From assembly GCF_039530225.1 (NCBI RefSeq), contig NZ_BAAAOH010000001.1, forward strand, positions 372,001 to 436,000: a stretch of 64,000 nt of DNA, in the 5' to 3' direction. Both the position numbers and the translations under genes were made by a program. Below are positions 18,887-29,080 of this stretch, in pieces. Within the stretch, counting starts at the first letter, position 1, and every line of letters starts with the position of its first letter. The notes beneath the pieces are model-generated. The model was not told the DNA's origin. It was given only the letters and a program-made list of their open reading frames with translations, and did not search any database. The DNA comes from Microbacterium pumilum. Its GTDB lineage: Bacteria > Actinomycetota > Actinomycetes > Actinomycetales > Microbacteriaceae.

Positions 18887-19755
18887 ATGTCCACTCCCGA
18901 AGAGATCCGCAGCTTCCTCACCTCGCGGCGCGCCAGGATCACCCCCGAGGAGGCCGGCGTACCCGTCTTCGGCGGTGCCCGGCGAGTCCCGGGCCTCCGA
19001 CGGGAGGAAGTCGCCCACCTGGCAGGAGTCAGCACGGACTACTACGCGAAGCTGGAGCGCGGACGCACCCGCGGCGCATCCCGCGAAGTGCTCGACGCGA
19101 TCGCGCACGCTCTGCAGTTGGATGACACCGAGCGGGAACACCTGCTGAACCTGGTGGACGTCACCGCGGCGCCCCACCGGCGAAAGCCGCGCCCGAAGAC
19201 GCCCATGGCAGTCACGGCCGGCACTCAGGCCGTGCTCGACGCGATCACCGTGCCCGCGATCGTACAGAACGCCCGACTCGACGTCGTGGCCGCCAATGCG
19301 CTCGGCTCGGCGCTGTACCCCCTGCCGCCGAAGGGCGGCGAGCTGTTCAACGCCGCGGTATTCCAGTTCCTCGATCCCCGCGCGGAGGACTTCTTCATCG
19401 ACTTCGCCCGGGCCAAGAGGAACGCCGTGGCACTGCTGCACCAAGCCGCCGGGAGAGACCCTTTCGACGACGCGCTCATCCGGCTCATCGGCCAGCTGTC
19501 CATGCAGAGCGACGAATTCCGGTCGCTGTGGGCCTCGCACGACGTCATCCGATACCAGCGCGGGACGAAAAGGTACCGGCATCCGGACGTCGGAGACCTC
19601 GAATTCGGATACGAATCCTTCGACCTCACCACGGAACCGGGGCTGACCATGCTCGTCTATACGGTCGAGCCCCACTCGCCCACCGCGGAGCGGATCGCGC
19701 TCCTGGCCTCGTGGGTGAAGACCCAGGTGGGGTCACCCGATCGAGCGGAGACATC

Positions 19756-19759
<4 letters not shown>
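18887..19759 (+). CDS. XRE-family regulator with MmyB-like ligand domain
   Basis: A 290-residue transcription regulator. Residues about 28-80 form a helix-turn-helix: VPGLRREEVAHLAGVSTDYY then KLERGRTRGAS, the conserved pattern of MmyB-type regulators. Residues 100-280 are the MmyB-like ligand-binding region (PAIVQNARLDVVAANALG, then the HP-x-V-G-DLEF stretch). Such regulators often control adjacent dehydrogenase genes. It is sandwiched between two AKR genes, one base after the first and overlapping the second by 4 bp (ATGA), so it probably regulates its own operon. The effector is unknown. Confidence 0.92.
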
Positions 19760-20971
<1,212 letters not shown>

Positions 20972-21120
20972 TGACGGGCGATCGAGGAGTGGGACGGCGA
21001 GATGTCTTTGTCGGACCTGGTGCGGGTGGTTCGGCTCGGGTGGAGCGATCGCGGTGTGCCGCTCGGTCCGGTCGAGATGAGTGCCGCGGTGGGCGCGCAA
21101 GCCTCACCGCGGCGCTCGTC

Positions 21121-21570
21121 TCACGCCTCCGGAATGGTGAAGGCGAAGGTTTTGCGGGTGATGACCTCGACTGGGGGTCCACCGCGCACGCCGGTGTCGA
21201 GCGCATCGATCACGGCGAGCTCCTCGTTGCTGAGTTCGAAGTCGAAGACGTCGAAGTTCTCCGCGATGCGGGCGGCTTTGGTTGATTTGGGGATTGCGGA
21301 GCGGCCCTGCTGGATGTGCCAGCGGACCGTGACTTGGGCGGGGGTCTTCCCGTGTGCCTCACCAATCGCTTTCAGCGTGGCGTCGTCAAGGGCGCTCTGC
21401 GCGGCGGGCCTGTAGATGGTGATGCCGCCGATCGGTGACCACGCTTGGGTCAGGATGCCGTGCTCGGCGTGGAGGGTCTGCACGTCCTTCTGCGAGAAGT
21501 AGGGGTGCAGTTCGATCTGGTTCACGGCGGGAACGACGGTGGTCTCGGCGAGTAGCCGGTGAAGGTGTTC
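21121..21570 (-). pseudogene. Aldo/keto reductase missing its N-terminal half
   Basis: The C-terminal half is intact and close to the AKR at 19756: [67 protein letters not shown]. Homology starts near LSEHLHRLLAETT at about 21570, so the barrel half with the Asp-Tyr-Lys-His tetrad is gone. The open frame continues upstream to about 21948 but only as the shadow of the VOC genes. The break coincides with the 5' truncation of the VOC fragment on the other strand. Confidence 0.7.
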
Positions 21571-21574
21571 GGAC

Positions 21575-21682
21575 AACGCGAAGCAGTTCTGGATCGTCGA
21601 CCCGGACGGCAACCGGGTCGAGATCATGCAGTACACGCCTGCTTCTCTGCACGTACTCAACGGGGCGATCGAACTCGCATGA
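21575..21682 (+). pseudogene. C-terminal fragment of a VOC (glyoxalase/dioxygenase-fold) protein
   Basis: The frame reads NAKQFWIVDPDGNRVEIMQY, then TPASLHVL and a stop at 21682. The FWxxDPDGNRVE pattern with its metal-binding Glu is the end of a vicinal-oxygen-chelate domain. The N-terminal part is missing: the 5' edge touches the truncated AKR on the other strand. Its stop overlaps the start of the next VOC gene (ATGA). Confidence 0.6.
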
Positions 21683-22035
21683 GCGAACACGACGCGCCCG
21701 CACCGATGAAGCTGACCCAGATCAGCATCGTCGTCCGAGACATCGCGGTCACTCGTGCCCGCTGGAGCGCACTGATCGGGAAGCCACTCGCCGATGGCGT
21801 CCTCTTCCTCGCGTTCTGGCAGCCCGGCGAGAACGACACCCCATGGCGGCGCCACCTCGACGCGCACGGTGAAGGGGTTATGGACCTCGAATTCGAAGCG
21901 CCCACACTGGACGCGGTGGTCGATGCGCTCGACCGGAAGGCGTACCACGTGGGGAACTTCTCTTCGTCGAGCTACAACCTTTTCGCCGCGCGAGACCTTC
22001 TGGCCGTGGACCTCAACGTGACCGTACGAGACTGA
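21679..22035 (+). CDS. VOC-like small protein
   Basis: A 118-residue protein starting at ATG 21679, overlapping the stop of the VOC fragment by four bases. It begins with MKLTQISIVVRDIAVTRARW at residue 10, the typical first strand and helix of a VOC/glyoxalase half-domain, and has a second beta segment VMDLEFEAPTLDAVVDAL. The C-terminal end (FAARDLLAVDLNVTVRD) fits the last strand, but the usual DPDGN metal-site motif is absent. It may be a non-catalytic or internally shortened copy. Function unknown. Confidence 0.6.
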   Translation: MSEHDAPAPMKLTQISIVVRDIAVTRARWSALIGKPLADGVLFLAFWQPGENDTPWRRHLDAHGEGVMDLEFEAPTLDAVVDALDRKAYHVGNFSSSSYNLFAARDLLAVDLNVTVRD

Positions 22036-22335
22036 AGACTCGAACGCGGACCGTTCGCGATCCCTTACGGGTCGTGCCCGCTTGAGGGATCCCTCAGGGC
22101 GACCGATTCGGATCTCTAATCGCGCACAGCCCGTTGAAGCGAGGTCGCGTGCGGGCCTCAGCGCGGACGATCATGATCCCCGGTCGAGCAATGCGCGGAA
22201 GTGGGCAGTGCGTGCACGCGGATCCCGGCGCCATGAGTGTTGTCCCGTGCGCTGCGCGCCGCAGGTCGCGTGTCCGGTCCACTTGATCACGAGCACCTTG
22301 GTGCCCCATCGGGCCACGGATGATTGGATCGGAGG
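22036..22335. other. Intergenic stretch with palindrome and repeat
   Basis: No gene is seen. TGAGGGATCCCTCA (22083-22096) is a perfect 14-bp palindrome and is followed directly by the second copy of the 18-bp repeat (22097-22114). Confidence 0.4.
22097..22114. repeat. 18-bp direct repeat, copy 2
   Basis: Identical to 20951-20968, same orientation, 1146 bp apart. Confidence 0.45.
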
Positions 22336-22776
22336 ATGTTCACCGATCTGGTCTTCTCGGCTGATCCTGATGCCATGGATGTCGAACGAGTGCATCGATG
22401 GCTGGCGGAGGAATCATATTGGGCGCGCGACCGGACGCGCGAGGCCCACGACGCCGCGATGGCCGGGTCACGCAACTACGGGGTGTTCGACGCGGACACC
22501 CGGCAGCAGCTAGGTTACGCGCGCGCGATCACGGACGGCGCGACCTTCGCCTGGATCGCGGACGTCTTCGTCGATCCGGCTGCCCGTGGTCGTGGCGTCG
22601 GCAAGTGCATCATGACTGGAATTATCGAAGACCTCGAGCCACTCGGACTGAAGCGAACTGCGCTGTTCACCGAGGACGCGCACGGACTGTACGAACAGTT
22701 CGGGTTCCGGCAGCTCACCGACCCGGAGTCCTGGATGCTGCGTTGGGGCATAGGATACGCGCCACCCGCCCACTAG
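22336..22776 (+). CDS. GNAT family N-acetyltransferase
   Basis: A 146-residue protein. WIADVFVDPAARGRGVGKCI (about residues 72-91) is the acetyl-CoA-binding motif A with the R/Q-x-x-G-x-G/A loop, and FTEDAHGLYEQFGF is motif B with the catalytic-type Tyr. The fold is complete and the length normal. ATG 22336 sits immediately after GGAGG, too close for that to be its ribosome-binding site; a TTG four codons upstream is the alternative. Acetyl acceptor unknown. Confidence 0.88.
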   Translation: MFTDLVFSADPDAMDVERVHRWLAEESYWARDRTREAHDAAMAGSRNYGVFDADTRQQLGYARAITDGATFAWIADVFVDPAARGRGVGKCIMTGIIEDLEPLGLKRTALFTEDAHGLYEQFGFRQLTDPESWMLRWGIGYAPPAH

Positions 22777-22997
22777 CTCTGCCTGGCAGAAGGTGATCTC
22801 TCAGCCGGTCCATGCCCCGATGGGAGACGCTCGTGGATATTCGCTTCTGTCCGACAGACGGCACCGCGCGAAAGTGAGGGTAGACGCATCGCGTATTCGG
22901 GTCCCGAGGTGGTCCTCCCTGCCGGCTCTTGCGGTCGCGAAGGATCGGAATCAAATGCCTCGCGCGTCCGTGAGACATCAGGGCGCAGGATAGTCAC

Positions 22998-23762
22998 ATG
23001 GTTCGCATCGCCGTGCTGCATCCGGAATCGATGGGAGCGGCGATGGGTGCCGCGCTCGCTGAGGTCGGCCACGATGTGGGATGGTTGCCCGCGGGCCGAA
23101 GTGGCGCCACGTCCGCTCGAGCCGATGCTGTTCCGTTGCGGCGACTCGACGACCTGCGTGGCGTCGATGTCGTCATCTCGCTCGTGCCCCCGGTCGCGGC
23201 GGTTTCGACGGCGGGAGGGATGACGGGGTTCGCGGGGACGTTCGTGGACGCGAACGCGATCAGCCCGGCGCGCGCGGCGCAGGTGGCGATGACGATCGAC
23301 GCCGCAGGCGGGACGTATGTCGACGGCGGAGTCGTCGGACCTCCACCGCGCGTGGCGGGAACGACCCGGCTCTTCCTCTCCGGAGCGGGCGCGTCAGCGG
23401 TGGCGGAACTGTTCGATTCCAGCCGCGTCGACGCGATCGTCCTCGCAGCGTCGGAGTTCGCCGCGTCGGCGATGAAGATGAGCTACGCCACCATGACCAA
23501 GGTGAGCGCTGCGCTCCTTCTCGCGACGTTCGATGCCGCCCGTGCCTACGGTGTCGAGACCGCTCTGCTGGCGGAGTGGCGTCGATCGCAGCCGCAGATG
23601 GAAGCCGCACTTGCCCGCGCCCAAAGCGATGCCACGACGAAGGGCTGGCGATGGGCGGACGAAATGCGACAGATCGCCGCCACCTTCTCGGATGTCGGGA
23701 AGCCTGTGGGATTCGGCGAAGCCGCGGCGCTCGTCTTCGACGAGCACGACCGACCCGACTGA
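22998..23762 (+). CDS. NAD(P)-binding oxidoreductase with DUF1932 domain
   Basis: A 254-residue protein of the 6-phosphogluconate dehydrogenase-like superfamily. The N-terminal Rossmann region (about 1-115) has VLHPESMGAAMGAALAE, an atypical dinucleotide loop lacking the full GxGxxG, and DANAISPARA. The C-terminal helical part carries AASAMKMSYATMTKVSAALL, the DUF1932 signature, whose Lys is the equivalent of the catalytic Lys of beta-hydroxyacid dehydrogenases. Such proteins reduce or oxidise short hydroxyacids; the substrate here is unknown. It stands alone. Confidence 0.88.
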   Translation: MVRIAVLHPESMGAAMGAALAEVGHDVGWLPAGRSGATSARADAVPLRRLDDLRGVDVVISLVPPVAAVSTAGGMTGFAGTFVDANAISPARAAQVAMTIDAAGGTYVDGGVVGPPPRVAGTTRLFLSGAGASAVAELFDSSRVDAIVLAASEFAASAMKMSYATMTKVSAALLLATFDAARAYGVETALLAEWRRSQPQMEAALARAQSDATTKGWRWADEMRQIAATFSDVGKPVGFGEAAALVFDEHDRPD

Positions 23763-24085
23763 CCGTGCCGACCAGTTGGAAGTGGCACCGGGCTGACAAG
23801 CAATGCGCCTGAAACCACCTGCGGAACGGATCGGATCCTTGACCGGGCAGTGCGCGCAAGGGCACCGTCGCGTGCAGGCACGGTCGCGCGCGAATCGCTG
23901 TACAACCCGGCGAGCTCGGATTGCGTGAACTCGCTTGTGTCGTGGAGCTGGAACAGCAACGCATGTTGAGCCTTTTGCCAACGGGCGAACTGCCTCGCGT
24001 ATGCCGACGCGCTCACACGGATCCGACGCGAGCGGTGCTCGAGTCCAGTGATCAGATTCTCGGCGTAGGCGCGAGCGTCCTTCAC
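23546..24085 (-). CDS. Putative small helix-turn-helix protein, C-terminus doubtful
   Basis: GTG 24085 overlaps the stop of the upstream lipoprotein gene as GTGA, the usual sign of coupled translation. The first 75 residues read like real protein and end in a helix-turn-helix: FTQSELAGLYSDSRATV. After that the sequence becomes Arg/Ser/Pro-rich and runs 217 bp into the antisense of the DUF1932 gene, so the natural end was probably lost by a frameshift near 23880. It may be a decayed regulator linked to the binding protein. Function unknown. Confidence 0.45.
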   Translation of the reverse strand: MKDARAYAENLITGLEHRSRRIRVSASAYARQFARWQKAQHALLFQLHDTSEFTQSELAGLYSDSRATVPARDGALARTARSRIRSVPQVVSGALLVSPVPLPTGRHGQSGRSCSSKTSAAASPNPTGFPTSEKVAAICRISSAHRQPFVVASLWARASAASICGCDRRHSASRAVSTP

Positions 24086-25578
24086 GAGATCTTCTGCCAG
24101 GGCTCCGTGCTCCAGATGAAGACGTCACCGACGTCGTCAACCTGAAGCGGAGTGAGAGTGATCGCCCCCGAGGGGTCTACCGCATAGGACCAACTCAGCG
24201 ACCTGGGACCCCACTGGAAGGTGATCGTCGATGCGTCGGCGGCGAATGATCCACCGGAGCGCCCGGGCTCGTCATCCTCTGCCATCGTCCACCCGCCGTC
24301 ACGGAGTGTGGCGGTGAATGTGACGGGGAAGCGGGACAAGCCTTCGTCCGTCTTGTCCCCGGCAGTCCCGAAACGCTTGGCGTCGTCCGCAGTGATCACC
24401 CAGCGGTAGGTGCCATCGACATCCGCCGTCCCCACGGTCGGCTTCGCTGGTGCCTCGGTGCCGCAGTTCGCGGGCAACGAGAGGGGCGGTTCTGGCGTGA
24501 CCGCGCCCTTGAGGGCCTCGATCCGCTTCAGAGTGGTGGCTGCGGGGCCAGTGCGAATCGCCTCTACTACTGGTTCAAGCGCCGCACGCAACCCATCGAG
24601 GTCGGCGTCGGTCGCCGAGACGGGCTGCGCCCCTTGTGCGCACAGTGCCTCGAGATCGGATTGATCGTCGAACAGCTTCGATGACTCAGCCGCAGTCTGG
24701 CGCGCGGCCTCAGCAAGCCAGCCGCGCTGAGTGTCGGTGAGGCGTGCGAGCGCTGCGGGATTCGCGAACACGATCGAAGGCTCCGGCCACAGGTTCACAT
24801 TGGTCGTGATGAACGGCGCGATGTGCTGCTGCGCGTTCATGAGAACGATGTGGAGGTTCTTCTCGAATCCGCGGACCTCGCCGGCCGCGACGCTCGCGTC
24901 GAGCTCGCCCCACAGCACGTTGGACGGCGTCGCACCGAGTGCGGTGATGGCGGCTGCCTGCCCGGCGGACGGGAAGGACTGGAATGTCACTCCCTTCCAG
25001 TCGTCGACCGAAAGCAGCGGAGACTCGGCGGCGATGGGTTTGCGCAACCCGCCTCCGAGCAGAGCCAGTCCCGTGATGCCGAGTTCATCGACCGACGAGA
25101 GCAACTCGGGTGCCAACTCGCTCGTGATGACGGCGTCCTCGAGCGCGTAGCTGTCGATGACCAGCGGCGCGGTCAGGGGCGTCAAGGCATCGACGCCGAG
25201 GAGGTCGAATACCCGCGTTCCCGCCCAGCCGAGATCCGCTTGACCCGCCGCGACATCGCGCACCACCGTCTGCTCGGGGTCAGCCGGCGTGCCACCCCAC
25301 TCATTCACAACCTCGATGATGAGCTCTCCGCCGGAGACCTCGGCGACGGCATCGACGAACGCGCTGACGGCGGGTTCGTAGTCGATGCGGCCGTTGGCAT
25401 CGGCCATCCGAAGCGAGACCGGACCGGAGCCGCCCGCCTTGTCTGCGACGACATCGACGTTCGAACAACCCGACAAGGCGGGCACGAGAGCCATAGTGAA
25501 GGCGATCGCTGTGGCGACTGCCGCGCGAACGGCGGCAGCGCGCCGGGTGGTTCGCGGTGCACGGGCGTGGTAGGACAT
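24082..25578 (-). CDS. TRAP-type (DctP-like) substrate-binding lipoprotein with extra C-terminal domain
   Basis: A 498-residue secreted lipoprotein: a basic start, hydrophobic segment and lipobox ALSGC with Cys38. Residues about 60-380 are a DctP-like periplasmic binding fold (GGELIIEVVNEWGG, RDVAAGQADLGWAGTRVFD, VDDWKGVTFQSFPS). Residues about 395-498 are an additional beta-rich domain starting GTYRWVITADDAKRFG. ATG 25578 has AAGGAG five bases upstream. No TRAP permease genes are nearby; instead a two-component operon diverges from it across a 34-bp palindrome. It may therefore serve as an extracellular sensor partner rather than a transporter part (inference). Confidence 0.85.
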   Translation of the reverse strand: MSYHARAPRTTRRAAAVRAAVATAIAFTMALVPALSGCSNVDVVADKAGGSGPVSLRMADANGRIDYEPAVSAFVDAVAEVSGGELIIEVVNEWGGTPADPEQTVVRDVAAGQADLGWAGTRVFDLLGVDALTPLTAPLVIDSYALEDAVITSELAPELLSSVDELGITGLALLGGGLRKPIAAESPLLSVDDWKGVTFQSFPSAGQAAAITALGATPSNVLWGELDASVAAGEVRGFEKNLHIVLMNAQQHIAPFITTNVNLWPEPSIVFANPAALARLTDTQRGWLAEAARQTAAESSKLFDDQSDLEALCAQGAQPVSATDADLDGLRAALEPVVEAIRTGPAATTLKRIEALKGAVTPEPPLSLPANCGTEAPAKPTVGTADVDGTYRWVITADDAKRFGTAGDKTDEGLSRFPVTFTATLRDGGWTMAEDDEPGRSGGSFAADASTITFQWGPRSLSWSYAVDPSGAITLTPLQVDDVGDVFIWSTEPWQKIS

Positions 25579-25648
25579 GGCGTCTCCTTGGTCGATTCTG
25601 CACCGAAACCTACGCGCGGCAGCGCGTCGCCACATTCGTGGGGGCTCT

Positions 25649-25682
25649 CTCTCGGATGCCGTGCTAGCACGGCATCCGAGAG
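25649..25682. promoter_or_regulatory. Perfect 34-bp palindrome in a divergent promoter region
   Basis: CTCTCGGATGCCGTGCT is followed directly by its exact reverse complement, with no spacer; the centre is CTAG. It lies 71 bp from the lipoprotein start and 43 bp from the kinase start, two genes transcribed away from each other, so a terminator role is unlikely. It could be an operator bound by the response regulator encoded downstream (inference). Confidence 0.6.
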
Positions 25683-25712
25683 CCGAGCCTTACCCTGCTG
25701 ACGCCCGGGCGA

Positions 25713-25725
25713 TACCGTGTGGCCA
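25713..25725 (+). promoter_or_regulatory. Probable leaderless promoter -10 element
   Basis: TACCGT, six bases, then ATG. A TANNNT box seven bases before the start nucleotide is the usual arrangement of leaderless actinobacterial genes and decides the start of the kinase at 25725 rather than GTG 25719. Confidence 0.4.
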
Positions 25726-27347
25726 TGGCGACGAACGGGCCGGTGCGGGCGTTCGCCATCGCGTTCGGAATCGTCGTGGTGGGCATCGCGTCGATCGCAG
25801 TGGCATACGCGCCGTGGAACGTCGCCGCCTGGACGGGCGACCTGCTCACAGGATGGGTCTTGACCGGAGCGGGCCTCCTGGCCATGCGGCGGACACCCAC
25901 CAGCAGTGTCGGCCAACTGCTCGTGATCGCAGGATTCGCATGGTTCGTCGGCGACTACGCGGTGCTGGCGGGCGCAGCGGGGTGGGCCGGCGGCGCCCTG
26001 ACGTGGGCGTACCACGGGGTGCTCTTCCATGCGATCATCACGGTGCCGTCTGGGCGCATGATCTCGCCTTTTCAACGTGCCGCCGTCGCGGTCGGGTATG
26101 CGGCAGCGCTCATGCCGTGGCTGTGGACGAACCCGGCGCCGGCGATCGCCGTCTCCCTCGCAGCTGTCGGCGTGGCGGCGGTGGAGTACTCCAGCTCGCG
26201 GGGCGTGCGACGTCGGTCGAAGCGTCGCGCGCTCGAGGCATCCGCGCTCCTTGCGACGTCGACCGCGATCGGATTCGCCATCCGAGAGATGGTGGCCACC
26301 TCACTCGCATCGACCGTCGCGCTGGTCGCGCTCGAGGTCACGATTGCGGTCGCGGCCGGTCTGCTCGTCCTCGCTGCGGGCACTGTCAGCCGGGGCGGAG
26401 AGCTCGTGGACCTGGTGGTGGAACTGGATGACGCGGCCGGCGCCGGCCTCGAGGGCGCTCTGCGTCGCGTACTCGGCGATCCCCAGCTGACGATCGCGTA
26501 CGCCACCGCGGACCCGCGTGGGAGGGACCGCGAGATTGCGCCCGACCCAGGCCGGGAAGAACTGGTCATCGATCTCGTCAACGACCGGACCGCTACGCTC
26601 TGCACGGTCACCGACGCCCTCGCGGAGCCACCGCTCCGTGATTCTGTTGTCGCCGCGATTCGTCTCGACGCCGCCAATCGCTCTCTCCGCACCGACGTCG
26701 CTACACAGCTCGACGCGGTGCGCGCGTCACGAAGCCGCCTCATTCGAGCGGCGGATGAGGCGGGACGCGAACTCGAAGAGCGAGTGCACTCAGGAGCCGA
26801 CAAGAGCCTCACGGCGCTGGAGCGGATTCTCCACGGCATTCAGGCGCATGAACCCGAGATCGAGAAGCCGCTCGCCACCGTCCAGGCGCTGCTCGGCGAT
26901 GCCCGCGAGGATCTCGCCCGGTTCTCGGCAGGACTGCACCCTCGCGCTCTGGACGAGCTGGGTCTCACCCAGGCACTCGGAGCCGCGGTGCACGAAAGCG
27001 CCATCAGCGTCGACCTCGAGATCGTCGAGCACGACCCAGTCGACCCGGACATCCAGCTCGCCGCCTACTTCTTCTGCCTCGAGGGACTGGCGAACATCTC
27101 GAAGCATGCGTCGGCACGACGTGCCTGGGTGCGCGTCGCGGCGGCCGATGGCGTACTGAACCTGGAAGTCGCCGACGATGGAGCCGGCGGCGCGACACTG
27201 GGGAGCGGCATCCAGGGCATCGCGGATCGGATCGCCGCCGTGGGCGGCGTCGTCACACTGCAGAGCGCGCACGGCGCCGGCACACGCCTCATCGGTCGCG
27301 TGCCGCTCGATGATGCGCCGCCGGCCGTGGTGGGGATCAGGCCATGA
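25725..27347 (+). CDS. Sensor histidine kinase with altered H-box, complete ATPase domain
   Basis: A 540-residue membrane kinase of the NarL-partner class. Residues 1-215 hold about seven hydrophobic segments. The dimerisation helix reads ELEERVHSGADKSLTALERI: the phospho-acceptor His is present, but the canonical HDGAQ is HSGAD, missing the acidic base and the Gln. The ATP-binding domain is complete: N-box FFCLEGLANISKHASA, G1 VADDGAGGA, G2 GSGIQGIADRI. Its stop overlaps the next kinase gene by four bases. The sensed signal is unknown, but the divergent binding lipoprotein is a candidate partner. Confidence 0.85.
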   Translation: MATNGPVRAFAIAFGIVVVGIASIAVAYAPWNVAAWTGDLLTGWVLTGAGLLAMRRTPTSSVGQLLVIAGFAWFVGDYAVLAGAAGWAGGALTWAYHGVLFHAIITVPSGRMISPFQRAAVAVGYAAALMPWLWTNPAPAIAVSLAAVGVAAVEYSSSRGVRRRSKRRALEASALLATSTAIGFAIREMVATSLASTVALVALEVTIAVAAGLLVLAAGTVSRGGELVDLVVELDDAAGAGLEGALRRVLGDPQLTIAYATADPRGRDREIAPDPGREELVIDLVNDRTATLCTVTDALAEPPLRDSVVAAIRLDAANRSLRTDVATQLDAVRASRSRLIRAADEAGRELEERVHSGADKSLTALERILHGIQAHEPEIEKPLATVQALLGDAREDLARFSAGLHPRALDELGLTQALGAAVHESAISVDLEIVEHDPVDPDIQLAAYFFCLEGLANISKHASARRAWVRVAAADGVLNLEVADDGAGGATLGSGIQGIADRIAAVGGVVTLQSAHGAGTRLIGRVPLDDAPPAVVGIRP

Positions 27348-29080
27348 CGGCTGCGCCGGCCACAATCCGCCGGGTGTCGATCGGAGCCAGCGGCGTCGTC
27401 ATGCTCGCGTGCGCGGTCGGACTCAGCATCACCGAGAATCCGGCGGCCTCATTCTTCGCGGGAACCGGCCCGCTCCCATTGCTCCTCACGGCAGCGGGGA
27501 TCTCGCTCCTCGCCAGTGGGTTGGTCGTATTGCAGCTCCGAGCTACATGGCGGACCGGGCCGCTGCTCGTGCTCGCATCGATCCTCTGGTTCAGCCCGGT
27601 GTGGATCGCGTGGGACAGCGGCCCGCTCTTCGCGCGCTCGCTCGGCACAATACTGGCACTGTTCACGCCGTTCGTCCTGGCGACGATTGTGATGGGGTTC
27701 CCGGATGGACGCGAGCCGCTGCCCCGACGGCATCGAGTGCTCGTGGCCACGGGGATCGCGCTCGGCGTTGCGGCAGCGATCTTCGCCTTCTCCTACGACC
27801 CGTTTCAGGACGTCGGATGCTGGGCGACATGCGGCGGCAGTGCATTTCTGATCGTTCCGCTCCCCTGGCTCGCCGGGGCGGCGTTCGTCACGGCAAGCGG
27901 TCTGGACGTGTTCGTGGTCGGGGTCGCGATGCTGAGCGCATTTCGGGATGCCACAGTGCGCAGGAGCGCGTCGTCGTGGCTCGCCGTCTCGGCCTCCACT
28001 GTGCTGCTGCTCGGCATCGCGCTGAAACTGATTGTCGAGGCGACCGCGGGTTCGCGGGGACCGGGCAACATGTGGGCTGAGACCGGGCAGGCGGCGATCG
28101 CGGGTGGTGGGCTGCTGCTCTCAATCGCCATCGCGAGTCAGATCTGGATCATTCGCCGGCGCCAGACAGCTGTCGACGCAATCGTCCAGACGACATCAGG
28201 CGGCCAATCGAGCGCCATCCAGGAGTCTCTGCGACAGGCGACCGGCGACTCCACCCTCTCCCTCGCGTTCTGGCTACCCGAGTCGCAGCAGTACATCGAC
28301 TGCGATGGTATGCCTGTGGAGCCGCCGAGCGACTCGGTCGAGGTCAGAACGGTGACGATCGCGCGCGAAGGACGCAGCGTCGCGACGATCGGGCACAGCG
28401 CGCTCACCGAGATCGAGAGCCATCTCGGGCCGGCGCTGCGGCTCGCAATCGAGAACGAGTCGCTTCGCGTTGAGCTCGAGGTCCAGCTGAGAGAACTGCG
28501 CTCTGCCCGCACTCGTATCGTCATCGCGCAAGATGACCGCCGCCGCGAACTGGAGCGGGCACTTCACGATGGCGCGCAGCATCGTCTGACGGTCCTCGTA
28601 CTCCAGCTCCGGGCTCTCGCCGACCTCGCGGATGCCGGCGACCTGCAATGCGCAGACGACCTCCAGCAGGGCATTGCGCTGGCCCGGGCGGCGATCGACG
28701 ACCTGCGCGAGGTCGCCCGCGGCGTGTACCCGACGATTCTCGAGAGTGGCGGTCTGCTCTCGGCGCTCGCGACCTACGCCACCAGTGCGCCGATCGCGAT
28801 CGAATTCGACTCCGTCGCACCCGAGCGTGTCGATCGCGCCGTCGAAATGACCGCCTACCGCTTCGTGGTCTCGGCGGTCGAGGATGCCTCTCGACGTCTC
28901 GCATCGCATGCCACCGTCACGATCGTGGCAGCGGGAGGAACGCTCACCGTGACCGTCAAAGATGACGCAGCGGACGCGCCGGCGCCCCTCCCGAGCACCC
29001 TCGACCGCGTTGGAGCGATCGGCGGTCTCGTCCACGCCCACCATGGACGCATCGTCGCGGAGCTCCCATGCGAGTCGTGA
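27344..29080 (+). CDS. Sensor histidine kinase with canonical H-box, degraded ATPase domain
   Basis: A 578-residue membrane protein with about eight hydrophobic segments in residues 1-260. The HisKA_3 box is canonical ([20 protein letters not shown]). The ATP-binding domain is degraded: at the N-box position it has [17 protein letters not shown] with no Asn, and the G1 position reads KDDAADAP with no DxGxG. It therefore looks able to accept phosphate but not to bind ATP well. The upstream kinase has the opposite defects. ATG 27344 overlaps that gene (ATGA), and the response regulator overlaps its own end by 13 bp. Confidence 0.85.
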   Translation: MTAAPATIRRVSIGASGVVMLACAVGLSITENPAASFFAGTGPLPLLLTAAGISLLASGLVVLQLRATWRTGPLLVLASILWFSPVWIAWDSGPLFARSLGTILALFTPFVLATIVMGFPDGREPLPRRHRVLVATGIALGVAAAIFAFSYDPFQDVGCWATCGGSAFLIVPLPWLAGAAFVTASGLDVFVVGVAMLSAFRDATVRRSASSWLAVSASTVLLLGIALKLIVEATAGSRGPGNMWAETGQAAIAGGGLLLSIAIASQIWIIRRRQTAVDAIVQTTSGGQSSAIQESLRQATGDSTLSLAFWLPESQQYIDCDGMPVEPPSDSVEVRTVTIAREGRSVATIGHSALTEIESHLGPALRLAIENESLRVELEVQLRELRSARTRIVIAQDDRRRELERALHDGAQHRLTVLVLQLRALADLADAGDLQCADDLQQGIALARAAIDDLREVARGVYPTILESGGLLSALATYATSAPIAIEFDSVAPERVDRAVEMTAYRFVVSAVEDASRRLASHATVTIVAAGGTLTVTVKDDAADAPAPLPSTLDRVGAIGGLVHAHHGRIVAELPCES

